Of a DNA stretch of 64,000 nt, positions 39,001 through 48,003 are shown one piece after another. The number at the start of each line of letters is the position of its first letter. The first letter of the stretch is position 1. The notes beneath the pieces are model-generated. The model saw nothing but the letters and a program-made list of their open reading frames with translations, was not told the origin of the DNA and made no database searches. The position numbers and the translations under genes were made by a program. This DNA is from Streptomyces diastaticus subsp. diastaticus (GTDB taxonomy: Bacteria > Actinomycetota > Actinomycetes > Streptomycetales > Streptomycetaceae), in the NCBI RefSeq assembly GCF_011170125.1, contig NZ_BLLN01000002.1, forward strand, positions 467,501 through 531,500, read 5' to 3'.

Positions 39001-40073
39001 TCCCGGTGACCGGCGACGACTTCGACACCTCGCGGGTCCCCGACCATCTGAAGATCACCTTCCGGATCGTCGACGAGCGACGCCGCGCGCTCGCCGAGGA
39101 CAAGGACCTGGAGGCGCTCCAGCTCAAGTTGCGCCCCAAGGCCCGCCAGGCCCTCTCCAAGGCGGCGGCCGCCACCGCCGAGCGTTCCGGCGGTCCCTCC
39201 ATCGAGCGGAGCGGCCTCACCGACTGGACGATCGGCGCCCTGCCCGAGGTCTTCGAGACCCGCCGGGCCGGCCAGCCGGTCAAGGCGTATCCGGCCCTGG
39301 TGGACGAGGGTTCCTCGGTCGCCGTCCGCCTCTTCGACTCCGAGGCCGAGCAGCGGCAGGCGATGCGGCGCGGCACCCGGCGCCTGATCCTGCTCAACAT
39401 CCCGGTCAACCCGGCCAAGTTCGCCGCCGACCGGCTCACCAACCAGCAGAAGCTCAACCTCTCGGCCAACCCGCACGGCTCCGTCCAGGCCCTCTTCGAG
39501 GACTGCGCCACCGCCGCCGCCGACCGCCTCATCGCCGACCACGGCGGCCCCGCCTGGGACGAGGAGGCGTACCGGAAGCTGTACGAGAAGGTGCGCGCGG
39601 ATCTGGTCGACACGACGCTGCGGGCCATCCAGCAGGTCCAGCAGGTGCTGGCGGCCTGGGGGGCGGTGGAGCGGCGGTTGAAGTCGACCCGTTCGCCGGC
39701 GCTGCTGGCCAACCTGGCCGACGTGCGCGAGCAGGTCTCGGCGCTGGTCCGGCCCGGCTTCGTCACGGAGGCGGGGCTCGGGCGCCTCCCCGACCTCAAG
39801 CGCTACCTGGTCGCCGCCGACCGGCGACTCGCTCAGATGCCGACCGGCGTGCAGCGGGACACGACCCGGATGGCCAAGATCAAGGAGATGCAGGACGAGT
39901 ACGCGTGGCTGCTGGAGCAGCTGCCGCGGGGCAGACCCGTGCCGAAGGAGGTCCTGGAGATCCGCTGGATGATCGAGGAACTCCGGGTCAGCTACTTCGC
40001 GCACGCCCTCGGTACGGCGTACCCGGTCTCCGACAAACGCATCGTGAAGGCGGTGGACGCGGCGGCTCCGTGA
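36042..40073 (+). CDS. hrpA: ATP-dependent RNA helicase HrpA
   Basis: 1343 aa, close to the usual HrpA length. Motifs: Walker A GETGSGKTTQIP (about residue 95), DEAHERS, SATIET, the motif V/VI region NVAETSLTVPG and QRKGRCGRT. The HA2/OB region follows, then the long C-terminal DUF3418 half typical of HrpA. DEAH-box RNA helicases of this type act on mRNA and on stalled ribosomes. E. coli HrpA splits collided ribosomes. It lies between two tRNA units on the same strand. Confidence 0.95.
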   Translation: MSTISDLHPLLAELSLRDAHRLGRRLEGTRRIRKPESRAAVLEEIRAEAEKGAARMAERRARVPEITYPEQLPVSQKKDLIAEAIRENQVVVVAGETGSGKTTQIPKICLELGRGVRGMIGHTQPRRIAARTVAERIADELDTPLGEAVGWKVRFTDQVRQDATFIKLMTDGILLAEIQTDRELRAYDTIIIDEAHERSLNIDFLLGYLAQLLPRRPDLKVVITSATIETDRFARHFGPRMATVGGEPAGDDAAAPVIEVSGRTYPVEVRYRPLLEEGGEDADRDQVTAICEAVDELQAEGPGDVLVFLSGEREIRDTADALAKRNLRGTEILPLYARLSHQEQHRVFQRPGPGVRSRVVLATNVAETSLTVPGIKYVIDPGTARVSRYSHRTKVQRLPIEPVSQASANQRKGRCGRTSDGICVRLYSEEDFLARPEFTDAEILRTNLASVILQMTAAGLGDIERFPFIDPPDHRNIRDGVQLLQELGALDPAEKDPRKRLTERGRRLAQLPVDPRLARMVLEADRNGCVREVMVIAAALSIQDPRERPSEKQAQADQQHARFKDETSDFLSYLNLWRYLRAQQKERSSSAFRRMCKAEYLNYLRIREWQDIYTQLRTVARQMGLELSEDDAADQPIHISLLAGLLSHIGMKDVKETAPAASAAKQGRDGARGGRNEYLGARGAKFAVFPGSALFRKPPRFLMSAELVETSRLWARVNARIEPEWVEPLAEHLVKRTYSEPHWEKDQAAVVAYEKVTLYGVPIVAHRKVHYGRIDPEVSRDLFIRNALVEGDWRTHHQFFAANRKLLTEVEELEHRARRRDIVVDDETLFDFYDQRVPADVVSGAHFDSWWKRKQKEEPELLDFERSMLLTEAARAVTKADYPDSWRQGGLKFRVTYQFEPGADADGVTVHIPLQVLNQVTDEGFDWQIPGLREEVVTELIRSLPKPIRRHYVPAPNYAQAFLERAAPLQEPLTVTLARELQRIVGVPVTGDDFDTSRVPDHLKITFRIVDERRRALAEDKDLEALQLKLRPKARQALSKAAAATAERSGGPSIERSGLTDWTIGALPEVFETRRAGQPVKAYPALVDEGSSVAVRLFDSEAEQRQAMRRGTRRLILLNIPVNPAKFAADRLTNQQKLNLSANPHGSVQALFEDCATAAADRLIADHGGPAWDEEAYRKLYEKVRADLVDTTLRAIQQVQQVLAAWGAVERRLKSTRSPALLANLADVREQVSALVRPGFVTEAGLGRLPDLKRYLVAADRRLAQMPTGVQRDTTRMAKIKEMQDEYAWLLEQLPRGRPVPKEVLEIRWMIEELRVSYFAHALGTAYPVSDKRIVKAVDAAAP

Positions 40074-40208
40074 GGCTCCGGGGCCCGCGCTCACGCCCCG
40101 CGGCGCGTGAGCGCCCGGTCGCACAGAGCGAGTTCGCGCGGTGGGCGGGGACTGGGGTAGAGTCCTGTCTCGCAGCACGGCGCGGAAACGGGCGGTGCTC
40201 ACCAGCAA

Positions 40209-40283
40209 GGTCCTGTGGAGCAGTTTGGAGTGCTCGCCACCCTGTCAAGGTGGAGGCCGCGGGTTCAAATCCCGTCAGGACCG
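40209..40283 (+). tRNA. tRNA-Asp (GUC), copy 2
   Basis: Identical in sequence to the copy at 35765-35839. It stands alone after hrpA and has its own terminator. Confidence 0.96.
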
Positions 40284-40290
40284 CCGGCGG

Positions 40291-40320
40291 AAGGCCCCAC
40301 ATCTTCGGATGTGGGGCCTT
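40291..40320 (+). terminator. Terminator of tRNA-Asp copy 2
   Basis: Perfect 12-13 bp stem (AAGGCCCCACAT/ATGTGGGGCCTT) around a small loop, 7 nt after the tRNA. Confidence 0.88.
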
Positions 40321-40973
40321 CTTCGTTGCCGTACCCGGGTGTTGGCCGCGCCGTACGGCACGGGCCCCGGCCGGAGTCCGCCACAGCCGCTCTGCCGCCC
40401 GCCGGGGCCTCGGCTCGCGCTCTCGGGCCCCGCGAGCTGCACGGCCGCCGCAGCGCCGCTCACGGGCGCCTGAGGGCCATGGGCCGCCCGACCGCCGCCA
40501 CGGCCGTCCGCGCCGCCGCCCCGGGCCTCTCCGGCGGGTGGCAGCCGTCCGCACACGTGACCAACATCCCGCCACCGAATACCCGAGGACGCCCGCACGC
40601 CGGCTCCGTCGGTGCCAGGGTGGAGGCGAGCGGCGGACTCGGGAGAAGTGGCCTCATTAGTGCAACCGCCGCCCACAGGACAAGACGGGCGGCGTGTGAC
40701 GGGTGTCACCGAAAGAGTTTCGGAAGGGGTGCCCTTTAACCGCCGCCTACAACCAATCAATTTAATATGTGCAATTGCACCGCCTTCGAACGCCGTCCGC
40801 GCGTTCCCCCGGAGGCCGCCCCCGGCATGGGCCCCGTCGGCGGCGACCCCGCCCGCGGAGGCTCCGTGGAGACCCGTACGGGACAGATCCGCGCAGGTGT
40901 CACGGGTACGGCGAGCGGCGCCCGCGGCGATCCGGAAGCGCCGGCGGCACCCCACCGGACGGCGCCGGGAGAC
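40321..40973. other. Intergenic with an AT-rich palindromic island
   Basis: No supported gene. An AT-rich patch (40751-40780) ends in the perfect 12-bp palindrome GTGCAATTGCAC (40769-40780). It stands out sharply from the surrounding GC and could be a promoter or operator for an unannotated transcript. Confidence 0.5.
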
Positions 40974-41012
40974 AAAAAGATCGCGCTGGACCCGGCGGAG
41001 TCCAGCGCGATC
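40974..41012 (-). terminator. Intrinsic terminator downstream of bldC
   Basis: 13-bp perfect stem (40979-40991 with 41000-41012), followed on the minus strand by a five-T tract (40974-40978). It is 146 nt after the bldC stop codon, implying a short 3' UTR. Confidence 0.88.
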
Positions 41013-41157
41013 AGAACGACACGCCCGTGGGGTACGGGCCGACGGGGTCCGTTGGGGCGGACCGCCGCGTCGTGTGGAGCTATGGGGTGCTGTGCGAGGC
41101 CGTGACGGGCGCACACCGGGTTGGGGGACCCGGAAACGCCCTGTTTCAGGCGGTTGT

Positions 41158-41364
41158 TCAGGCTTCGCTGCGCTGCTGCGGGATACCCGCGAGCAGCGCG
41201 CGGACCTCGGCCTCGCGGTAACGGCGGTGTCCGCCGAGCGTGCGGATCGACGTGAGCTTGCCAGCCTTCGCCCAGCGCGTGACCGTTTTGGGGTCGACAC
41301 GGAACATCGTGGCGACCTCAGCGGGGGTCAGCAGCGGCTCGGCATCAGGGGTGCGAGCGGTCAT
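41158..41364 (-). CDS. bldC: BldC, MerR-like developmental regulator
   Basis: 68 aa from ATG 41364 with GAGGAGG 9 nt upstream. The protein is a single winged-helix MerR-type DNA-binding domain (LLTPAEVATMFRVDPKTVTRW, then GHRRYREAEVRALL) with no effector domain, as in BldC. In Streptomyces BldC binds direct repeats cooperatively, and its loss causes premature sporulation. The 68-residue sequence is as I remember it for S. coelicolor/S. venezuelae. It is flanked by hrpA and the hypothetical gene upstream of vdh. Confidence 0.97.
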   Translation of the reverse strand: MTARTPDAEPLLTPAEVATMFRVDPKTVTRWAKAGKLTSIRTLGGHRRYREAEVRALLAGIPQQRSEA

Positions 41365-41844
41365 GAGCGGCCTCCTCGGGAGAACCGAACCTTCTCGGTT
41401 CATTCCTCTAAATTCTGCACCTTGACCCACGTTGCCCGAAATGGCGGACGCGGGTCGAGTCGGTTATAGGACGAACGGCTTGTCCTCGGCACTACAACTA
41501 CACCATCCGTCCAGCCACGTCGGCCAAACCGATGGAATTGCCCTCTCAGGTGGCCATCAGCGGCGGTAAGCCGATGGACCGTGTCATAGCGGACAGTCAC
41601 ACCGCTGTGACGATCAGTCACAAGGGTGCCCAGGAGCCACCACAACACCCATAGGACACAAGCGTGAGCAATCCGCCCCTAGTTGGGCGAATGGAGCCCA
41701 CACCGGGCTCCTTGTCCTATTTTGACACGAGGGCGGGGGAAGGACGCAAGATCCCGTCTCCGTGGGTTCCCTCACGTTTGAGGCATACGCCCGGATCGGG
41801 ACCTAGGTCCTAGGGCCACGGTCCCGGCCGAGCCGCCCGGCGAC
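41365..41844. other. bldC upstream region, 480 bp
   Basis: Long leader and promoter space read on the minus strand. A hairpin (GGAGCCCACACCGGGCTCC) lies at about 41694-41712. TAGGAC-like -10 boxes occur near 41654 and 41716. The TGTGAC inverted repeat is listed separately. No coding sequence. Confidence 0.45.
41606..41622. promoter_or_regulatory. TGTGAC-N5-GTCACA inverted repeat upstream of bldC
   Basis: A perfect 6-bp inverted repeat with a 5-bp spacer, about 240 bp before the bldC start. A further GTCAC half lies at 41597-41601. It resembles a Crp site, but the spacer is one base shorter than the usual six. Confidence 0.5.
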
Positions 41845-42759
41845 TCAGTTGGCGAACTGCCGCTCGCGCACCGCACGCCACCGCTCGACGAGCCGCGCGT
41901 ACGCCTCGCCCGCCACCACGTCGTCCCCGACGGCCAGCGCGCGGATGCCCGAGGCGACGTCGGCCGCGGAACGGTCGGCGTCGAGCATCTCCGGCGGCAG
42001 CACGTGCACCAGCCCGCCGTAGTCCAGCTCGACCAGCGCCCGCGGGTGGAACTCCTCCAGCCACCGCCCTACATCTACCAGGCCCGTCACCAGCGGCCCC
42101 CCGGCCTGCCGCTCCCCCCGCTCGGCGGGATCGGCCGCGGCCACGCTGTCACGCAGCGCGCGCAGCCCGCGGGCCACCCGCCGGCGTGCCTGGGCCATCG
42201 GGGTGCGGTAGCGCAGCAGCGGGGGCTCGCCGTCCGCGCCCCGGTCGTACTCCCGGTCCTCGTCGCCGACCAGGACGAACCAGCTGAGCGGGACCGACCA
42301 GGCGGCCTGCCGGATCCACGCCCGGGCGTCCGGGTGGCGCTCCAGGTGGCGGGCGTGCTCGGCCTCGGCCGCCTCGCGGACCGCCGGGGGCAGCGCGGCG
42401 TCCAGCACCGCCGGCGGGAAGAGTCCGGCGCTCTCGCCGAGCGCCTCCCAGCACCGCAGCCGGATCGTCCACGGACAGATCAGCGGGGTGTCGCCGGACC
42501 AGAGCACGAAGGCGTCCTCGCTCTCCCGCCCGGGGGCGGGCAGCGACGCCGGCACGGCGGCCGGCCGGGCCCGCTGCTCCTCCTCGCAGCCGGGCGGCTC
42601 CCCCTCGTGGGCGTACCGCTCCCAGCGGCCGCGCTCAGGCTGGGGGAACGCGCCGAGCGGCTCGTAGACGCGCAGGTACGACGCGTACGGAAACCTGACC
42701 GCGGACACCTGCGGCACCCCGCTCCCTCCCCCCGACACCGGCTCGGACACCTCGGGCAT
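41845..42759 (-). CDS. Conserved hypothetical protein beside vdh
   Basis: 304 aa from ATG 42759. It is soluble, with no signal peptide or membrane helix. Recognisable segments are [19 protein letters not shown] near the N-terminus, [17 protein letters not shown] in the middle and [18 protein letters not shown] near the end. I do not recognise a fold. It is divergent from vdh with about 140 bp between starts. It lies at the position I recall for SCO4090. Confidence 0.75.
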   Translation of the reverse strand: MPEVSEPVSGGGSGVPQVSAVRFPYASYLRVYEPLGAFPQPERGRWERYAHEGEPPGCEEEQRARPAAVPASLPAPGRESEDAFVLWSGDTPLICPWTIRLRCWEALGESAGLFPPAVLDAALPPAVREAAEAEHARHLERHPDARAWIRQAAWSVPLSWFVLVGDEDREYDRGADGEPPLLRYRTPMAQARRRVARGLRALRDSVAAADPAERGERQAGGPLVTGLVDVGRWLEEFHPRALVELDYGGLVHVLPPEMLDADRSAADVASGIRALAVGDDVVAGEAYARLVERWRAVRERQFAN

Positions 42760-42900
42760 CGTGCCACGCGGGCCACCCGGGCGAGGGAAGATCGGGCTCG
42801 GGGGACGACCATGGCACGGGCTCGTTCTACCCTCGTGCCACGGCGTCCGCCACCTTTACGGACTCCGCCCATCCGCCGCATCTCACCGGGAGTCACCACC

Positions 42901-43983
42901 GTGACCGACGTATCCGACGGCGTCCTGCGCACCCTGTTCCGCTCGGAGCAGGGCGGCCACGAGCAGGTCGTGCTCGTCCAGGACCGAAGCAGCGGCCTCA
43001 AGGCCGTCATCGCCCTCCACAGCACCGCCCTGGGCCCGGCCCTCGGCGGCACCCGCTTCTATCCCTACGCCGACGAGGCCGAGGCGGTCGCCGACGCGCT
43101 CAACCTCGCCCGCGGCATGTCGTACAAGAACGCCCTCGCCGGACTCGGCCACGGCGGCGGCAAGGCCGTGATCATCGGGGACCCGGAGCGCGACAAGACC
43201 GAGGAGCTGCTGCTGGCCTACGGCCGCGCCGTCGCCTCGCTCGGCGGCCGGTACGTCACCGCCTGCGACGTCGGCACCTACGTCGCCGACATGGACGTGG
43301 TCGCCCGCGAGAACCGCTGGACCACCGGGCGCTCCCCCGAGAACGGCGGCGCCGGCGACTCCTCGGTCCTCACCGCCTTCGGCGTCTACCAGGGCATGCG
43401 CGCCTCGGCCCAGCACCAGTGGGGCGACCCCTCACTTCGCGGGCGCAAGGTGGGCGTGGCCGGGATCGGCAAGGTCGGACGGCACCTGGTCGGCCACCTC
43501 CTGGCGGAGGGCGCCGAGGTCGTCGTCACCGACGTCCGCGAGGAGGCGGTCCGGCTGATCACCGAGCGCCACCCCGAGGTGACGGCCGCCCCCGACACCG
43601 GGGCGCTGCTCCGCACGGCCGGGCTCGACGTCTACGCGCCCTGCGCCCTCGGCGGCGCGCTGAACGACGAGACGGTCCCCGCGCTCACCGCCAAGGTGGT
43701 CTGCGGCGCCGCCAACAACCAGCTCGCCCACCCCGGCATCGAGAAGGACCTCGCCGACCGCGGCGTCCTCTACGCGCCGGACTACGTGATCAACGCCGGC
43801 GGGGTCATCCAGGTCGCCGACGAGCTGCACGGCTTCGACTTCGACCGCTGCAAGCAGAAGGCGGCGAAGATCTTCGACACGACACTCGAGATCTTCGCAC
43901 GTGCGAAGTCGGACGGCGTGCCCCCGGCCGCCGCCGCAGACCGGCTCGCCGAGCAGCGCATGGCGGACGGCCTCCGGGGCTGA
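42901..43983 (+). CDS. vdh: Valine (branched-chain amino acid) dehydrogenase
   Basis: 360 aa from GTG 42901 with GGGAG upstream. The N-terminal catalytic half has [12 protein letters not shown] and [13 protein letters not shown] with the catalytic Lys. The C-terminal half has the NAD-binding motif [18 protein letters not shown] and CGAANNQL. It deaminates valine, leucine and isoleucine to 2-oxo acids with NAD, supplying branched precursors for fatty acids and macrolides in Streptomyces. A strong terminator follows. Confidence 0.95.
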   Translation: MTDVSDGVLRTLFRSEQGGHEQVVLVQDRSSGLKAVIALHSTALGPALGGTRFYPYADEAEAVADALNLARGMSYKNALAGLGHGGGKAVIIGDPERDKTEELLLAYGRAVASLGGRYVTACDVGTYVADMDVVARENRWTTGRSPENGGAGDSSVLTAFGVYQGMRASAQHQWGDPSLRGRKVGVAGIGKVGRHLVGHLLAEGAEVVVTDVREEAVRLITERHPEVTAAPDTGALLRTAGLDVYAPCALGGALNDETVPALTAKVVCGAANNQLAHPGIEKDLADRGVLYAPDYVINAGGVIQVADELHGFDFDRCKQKAAKIFDTTLEIFARAKSDGVPPAAAADRLAEQRMADGLRG

Positions 43984-44020
43984 CCCACCCCCCGGACAGG
44001 CGATCATTTCCAGCCAATTT

Positions 44021-44053
44021 TCCCCCGCCGTGAAGGCTCACGGCGGGGGTTTT
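44021..44053 (+). terminator. Terminator of vdh
   Basis: CCCCCGCCGTGA/TCACGGCGGGGG stem with a T-tract (44050-44053), 38 nt after the stop codon. Confidence 0.93.
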
Positions 44054-44580
44054 CCGCCCCCACGCCAGCACGAGGCGAGGCCGATCGCTTACCGGACGTA
44101 ACCGCCCGAAACGCCCGGAGTCGGCCGCCGCGGACGGGATGCGCGCGACGGCCGTCCGGGCCTCCGCGCGGTCCGGCGAAAGCCTGTGCCAGCAGGGCGA
44201 TCACACTTCGGCGGCGGTCCGATCACGCTCTGGGCAGGCCCGCGGTCGGCCCGCGCCGGGGCCGGCGGGCCGGCGCGCGGTGGTTGGTCAGGTACCGGTC
44301 AGGGCGATCGACGCTTCCGGCCCGGGGGGAGACAAGACTCACGCCCGTCGGCGGGTCGCCGTCACAGAGCGGGTTAAACTCGCATCTGACCAGCGAGGAC
44401 AGCGGCTCCTCGCCGGTGCTGACCACCGGTCCTTCCGGTGGGCGGCGTACCGGATGCACGCGGAAGCAGGTACCGTTGAAGCCCTACGGGCACGGACTCC
44501 CGACAGGGGGCCCGTCTCGGAACATGAACGCGTGTCAAGACTCTGGGGCCGTCGAGCCCCGTCACCGAGGGGGTCGAGCC
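44054..44580. other. Long leader region upstream of DUF3073 gene
   Basis: 527 bp without a gene. Several short stem-loops can be drawn between 44300 and 44560 (for example around ACCGGTCCTTCCGGT at 44426). A TTAAAC box lies at about 44373. An RNA leader is possible but I do not recognise a riboswitch class. Confidence 0.4.
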
Positions 44581-44829
44581 ATGGGGCGCGGCCGGGCCAA
44601 GGCCAAGCAGACAAAGGTCGCCCGCCAGCTGAAGTACAACAGCGGCGGGACTGACCTGTCGCGTCTGGCCAGCGAGCTGGGCGCATCGACTTCGAGTCAA
44701 CCTCCGAACGGCGAGCCGTTCGAGGACGACGAGGAGGACCCGTACGCACAGTACGCGGACTTGTACAACGACGACGAGGACGAGGACGACGAGTCCGGTC
44801 CCGCGTCGAAGCAACGCCGCGGCGCTTGA
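44581..44829 (+). CDS. DUF3073 small acidic protein
   Basis: 82 aa from ATG 44581 with AGGGGG upstream. The N-terminus is basic (MGRGRAKAKQTKVARQLKY). The second half is strongly acidic (DDEEDP...NDDEDEDDES) and ends basic (KQRRGA). This is the hallmark of the actinobacterial DUF3073 family. Function unknown. The charge layout suggests a nucleic-acid or ribosome contact, which is inference only. Confidence 0.9.
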   Translation: MGRGRAKAKQTKVARQLKYNSGGTDLSRLASELGASTSSQPPNGEPFEDDEEDPYAQYADLYNDDEDEDDESGPASKQRRGA

Positions 44830-44842
44830 CTTCGCACTGAGC

Positions 44843-44877
44843 ACCCGGTCGGGGACCAGCCAGGTCCCGGACCGGGT
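44843..44877 (+). terminator. Terminator of DUF3073 gene
   Basis: Interrupted stem ACCCGGTC/GGGGACC against AGGTCCC/GGACCGGGT, followed by TTCTGTG, 14 nt after the stop codon. Confidence 0.75.
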
Positions 44878-45132
44878 TCTGTGCTGTCCTGCGCGACAAC
44901 GGACCGAGTGAGCAGGCGCGTGGTGCGAGCCGCGCGCCGATGTGCGCGTACCCACGTACCGCGCGGCCACCCGGGGACCGCCGCTTCACCGGCGCCGGTC
45001 CCGGGGCGGACCGCCGGTGCCGTGACCCGCGTCACCGCCGTCGGTCCCGTCGGCAGCTTCCGGGCCGGTCGCCCGGGCTCCCGCCGCATACTCCGAAGTC
45101 ATGATCGTCATCCCTGGTCACCGCCGAGGGCG

Positions 45133-45170
45133 GGTGCCGTGCGGTGACCGGACGGCCACGGCACGGCACC
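45133..45170 (-). terminator. Terminator of purM
   Basis: Perfect 10-bp arms GGTGCCGTGC and GCACGGCACC with an 18-nt loop, 8 nt after the minus-strand purM stop codon. Confidence 0.6.
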
Positions 45171-45177
45171 ACCCGCC

Positions 45178-46248
45178 TCAGGCCGCGTAGTCACCCGTCA
45201 GGGTCGCCGCGGTCGGCTCGTCGCCGCGCCGGGTGACCTCGCCTGCCACCCAGGCGTCGACACCGCGGTCGCGCAGCGTGGTCAGTGCCACGTCGACCGA
45301 CCCGGCCGGGACGACGGCCATCATGCCGACGCCCATGTTCAGCGTCTTCTCCAGCTCCAGCCGCTCCACGTGCCCGGCCTTGCCGATCAGGTCGAAGACG
45401 GGGGCCGGGGTCCAGGTGGTCCGGTCGATCCGGGCGTGCAGCCCGTCCGGGACGACCCGGGCCAGGTTGGCGGCGAGGCCGCCGCCGGTGATGTGCGAGA
45501 AGGCGTGCACCGCGGTGGTGCGGGTCAGCATCAGGCAGTCGAGCGAGTAGATCTTGGTCGGCTCCAGCAGTTCCTCGCCGAGGGTGCGGCCGAACTCCGG
45601 CACCTCGCGCTCCAGGCTCCAGCCGGCCCGGTCGAAGACCACGTGCCGGACGAGTGAGTACCCGTTGGAGTGAAGTCCGGAGGAGGCCATCGCGATCACG
45701 GCGTCGCCCTCGCGGATGCGGTCCGGGCCGAGCAGCCGGTCGGCCTCGACGACGCCCGTTCCCGCGCCCGCCACGTCGAAGTCGTCCGGCCCGAGCAGCC
45801 CCGGGTGCTCGGCGGTCTCGCCGCCGACCAGGGCGCACCCGGCGAGGACGCAGCCCTCGGCGATGCCCTTGACGATGGCGGCGACGCGCTCGGGGTGGAC
45901 CTTGCCGACGCAGATGTAGTCGGTCATGAAGAGCGGCTCCGCGCCGCAGACCACGATGTCGTCCATGACCATGGCGACCAGGTCGTGGCCGATGGTGTCG
46001 TAGACACCGAGCTGCCGGGCGAGGTCGACCTTGGTGCCGACGCCGTCGGTGGCGGAGGCGAGCAGCGGCCGCTCGTACCCCTTGAGGGCGGAGGCGTCGA
46101 AGAGGCCCGCGAAACCGCCGAGGCCGCCGAGGACCTCGGGGCGCCGGGTCCTGCGGACCCAGTCCTTCATCAGCTCGACCGCGCGGTCACCCGCCTCGAT
46201 GTCGACGCCGGAGGCGGCGTACGAGGCGCCGGAGGGGGATTCAGACAT
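45178..46248 (-). CDS. purM: Phosphoribosylformylglycinamidine cyclo-ligase (AIR synthase)
   Basis: 356 aa from ATG 46248. Family motifs are visible: SATDGVGTKVDLARQ, GHDLVAMVMDDIVVCGAEPLF, VGGETAEHPGL, SSGLHSNGYSLVR and ITGGGLAANLARV. The enzyme closes FGAM to aminoimidazole ribonucleotide with ATP, step five of de novo purine synthesis in the cytoplasm. It lies 88 bp downstream of purF on the same strand, so co-transcription is likely. Confidence 0.97.
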   Translation of the reverse strand: MSESPSGASYAASGVDIEAGDRAVELMKDWVRRTRRPEVLGGLGGFAGLFDASALKGYERPLLASATDGVGTKVDLARQLGVYDTIGHDLVAMVMDDIVVCGAEPLFMTDYICVGKVHPERVAAIVKGIAEGCVLAGCALVGGETAEHPGLLGPDDFDVAGAGTGVVEADRLLGPDRIREGDAVIAMASSGLHSNGYSLVRHVVFDRAGWSLEREVPEFGRTLGEELLEPTKIYSLDCLMLTRTTAVHAFSHITGGGLAANLARVVPDGLHARIDRTTWTPAPVFDLIGKAGHVERLELEKTLNMGVGMMAVVPAGSVDVALTTLRDRGVDAWVAGEVTRRGDEPTAATLTGDYAA

Positions 46249-46336
46249 GGCTGGGACTTTCGTGTCGGCCGGCCCGGCGGCCCGCCCGCACCGTCGACGG
46301 TGACGGCACGCGGCGGAGGGGCGGCGGGGCTACCTG

Positions 46337-47854
46337 CTACGGGCGGCGGAGGGCGTCGGCGGCATCGGCGCCGCCCGCCAGCTCGGTCTCCAGGAGCTGC
46401 TTGCCGAGCAGCTCGGGGTCGGGCAGCGTCATCGGGTATTCACCGTCGAAGCAGGCCCGGCAGAGGTTCGGCTTGTCGATGGTGGTGGCCTCGATCATCG
46501 AGTCGATCGAGATGTACGCCAGTGAGTCGGCGCCCATGGAGGTGCCGATCTCCTCGACGGTCATGCCGTTGGCGATCAGCTCGGCGCGGGTCGCGAAGTC
46601 GATGCCGAAGAAGCAGGGCCACTTGACCGGCGGCGAGGAGATGCGGATGTGCACCTCGGCCGCGCCAGCCTCGCGGAGCATCCGGACCAGGGCCCGCTGG
46701 GTGTTGCCGCGGACGATCGAGTCGTCGACGACGACCAGCCGCTTGCCCTTGATGACTTCCTTGAGCGGGTTGAGCTTCAGGCGGATGCCGAGCTGGCGGA
46801 TGGTCTGCGAGGGCTGGATGAAGGTCCGGCCGACGTAGGCGTTCTTCACCAGTCCGGCGCCGAAGGGGATGCCGCTGGCCTCGGCGTACCCGATGGCGGC
46901 CGGGGTACCGGACTCCGGGGTCGCTATGACGAGGTCGGCCTCGGCGGGGGCCTCGGCGGCGAGACGGCGGCCCATCTCGACGCGGGAGAGGTAGACGTTC
47001 CGCCCGGCGATGTCGGTGTCGGGGCGGGCCAGGTAGACGTACTCGAAGACGCAGCCTTTGGGCCGGGCCTCGGCGAAGCGGGAGCTGCGCAGGCCGTTCT
47101 CGTCGATGGCGACGAGTTCGCCGGGCTCGATCTCGCGGACGAAGCTGGCGCCGCAGATGTCCAGGGCCGCGCTCTCGCTGGCGACGACCCAGCCACGCTC
47201 CAGGCGGCCGAGGACCAGCGGGCGGATGCCCTGCGGGTCGCGGGCGGCGTAGAGGGTGTGCTCGTCCATGAAGACGAGGGAGAAGGCGCCTTTGACGTCG
47301 GGGAGGATCTTGGCGGCCGCGTCCTCCAGGGTGAGCGGCTTGCCGTCCTCGTCCGTCTGGCCGGCGAGGAGCGCCGTGATCAGGTCGGTGTCGTTGGTGG
47401 CGGCCACCTGGGTCGCCCGGCCGTTCTCCTTCGGCAGAGCGGCGACCATCTCGGCCAGCTCGACCGTGTTGACCAGGTTGCCGTTGTGGCCGAGGGCGAC
47501 CGAGCCGTGCGCGGTGGCGCGGAACGTCGGCTGGGCGTTCTCCCACACCGAGGCACCGGTGGTGGAGTAGCGGGCGTGGCCCACCGCGATGTGGCCCGTC
47601 AGGGAGCCGAGGGAGGTCTCGTCGAAGACCTGGGAGACGAGGCCCATGTCTTTGAAGACGAGGATCTGGGAACCGTTGCTGACCGCGATTCCCGCGGACT
47701 CCTGGCCCCGGTGTTGGAGGGCGTACAGCCCGAAGTAGGAGAGCTTGGCGACCTCTTCGCCCGGAGCCCAGACACCGAAGACGCCGCAAGCGTCCTGGGG
47801 GCCTTTCTCACCGGGGAGCAGATCGTGATTGAGTCGACCGTCACCACGTGGCAC
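46337..47854 (-). CDS. purF: Amidophosphoribosyltransferase
   Basis: 505 aa from GTG 47854. The GGAGG lies only one base before this codon, which is tight, but the next residues (PRGDGRLNHDLLPGEKGP) match my memory of Streptomyces PurF. A 22-residue propeptide precedes Cys23 in DACGVFG, the glutaminase nucleophile exposed by processing. The PRTase motif VVVDDSIVRGNT and a C-terminal Cys-rich segment (NLCRACFDGEYP) for the iron-sulfur cluster are present. It is the first committed step of purine synthesis. Confidence 0.97.
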   Translation of the reverse strand: MPRGDGRLNHDLLPGEKGPQDACGVFGVWAPGEEVAKLSYFGLYALQHRGQESAGIAVSNGSQILVFKDMGLVSQVFDETSLGSLTGHIAVGHARYSTTGASVWENAQPTFRATAHGSVALGHNGNLVNTVELAEMVAALPKENGRATQVAATNDTDLITALLAGQTDEDGKPLTLEDAAAKILPDVKGAFSLVFMDEHTLYAARDPQGIRPLVLGRLERGWVVASESAALDICGASFVREIEPGELVAIDENGLRSSRFAEARPKGCVFEYVYLARPDTDIAGRNVYLSRVEMGRRLAAEAPAEADLVIATPESGTPAAIGYAEASGIPFGAGLVKNAYVGRTFIQPSQTIRQLGIRLKLNPLKEVIKGKRLVVVDDSIVRGNTQRALVRMLREAGAAEVHIRISSPPVKWPCFFGIDFATRAELIANGMTVEEIGTSMGADSLAYISIDSMIEATTIDKPNLCRACFDGEYPMTLPDPELLGKQLLETELAGGADAADALRRP

Positions 47855-48003
47855 GCCTCCGAGTGTAGGCGAGATCGACCACCGGTCCGAATGCGGACCC
47901 CCGCCTTTTCCCGGGCCCACCTCCGTGACCTGCGGGTATGCCGACAGGATGGGCAGGTGTGAGGAATCGCTCCCCACCCTGGCCCGCCCCGCCGACCGGG
48001 TGG

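Noticed and set aside
37572..40208. 878-residue minus-strand open frame
   Set aside because: Antisense shadow of hrpA with no domain and no ribosome site.
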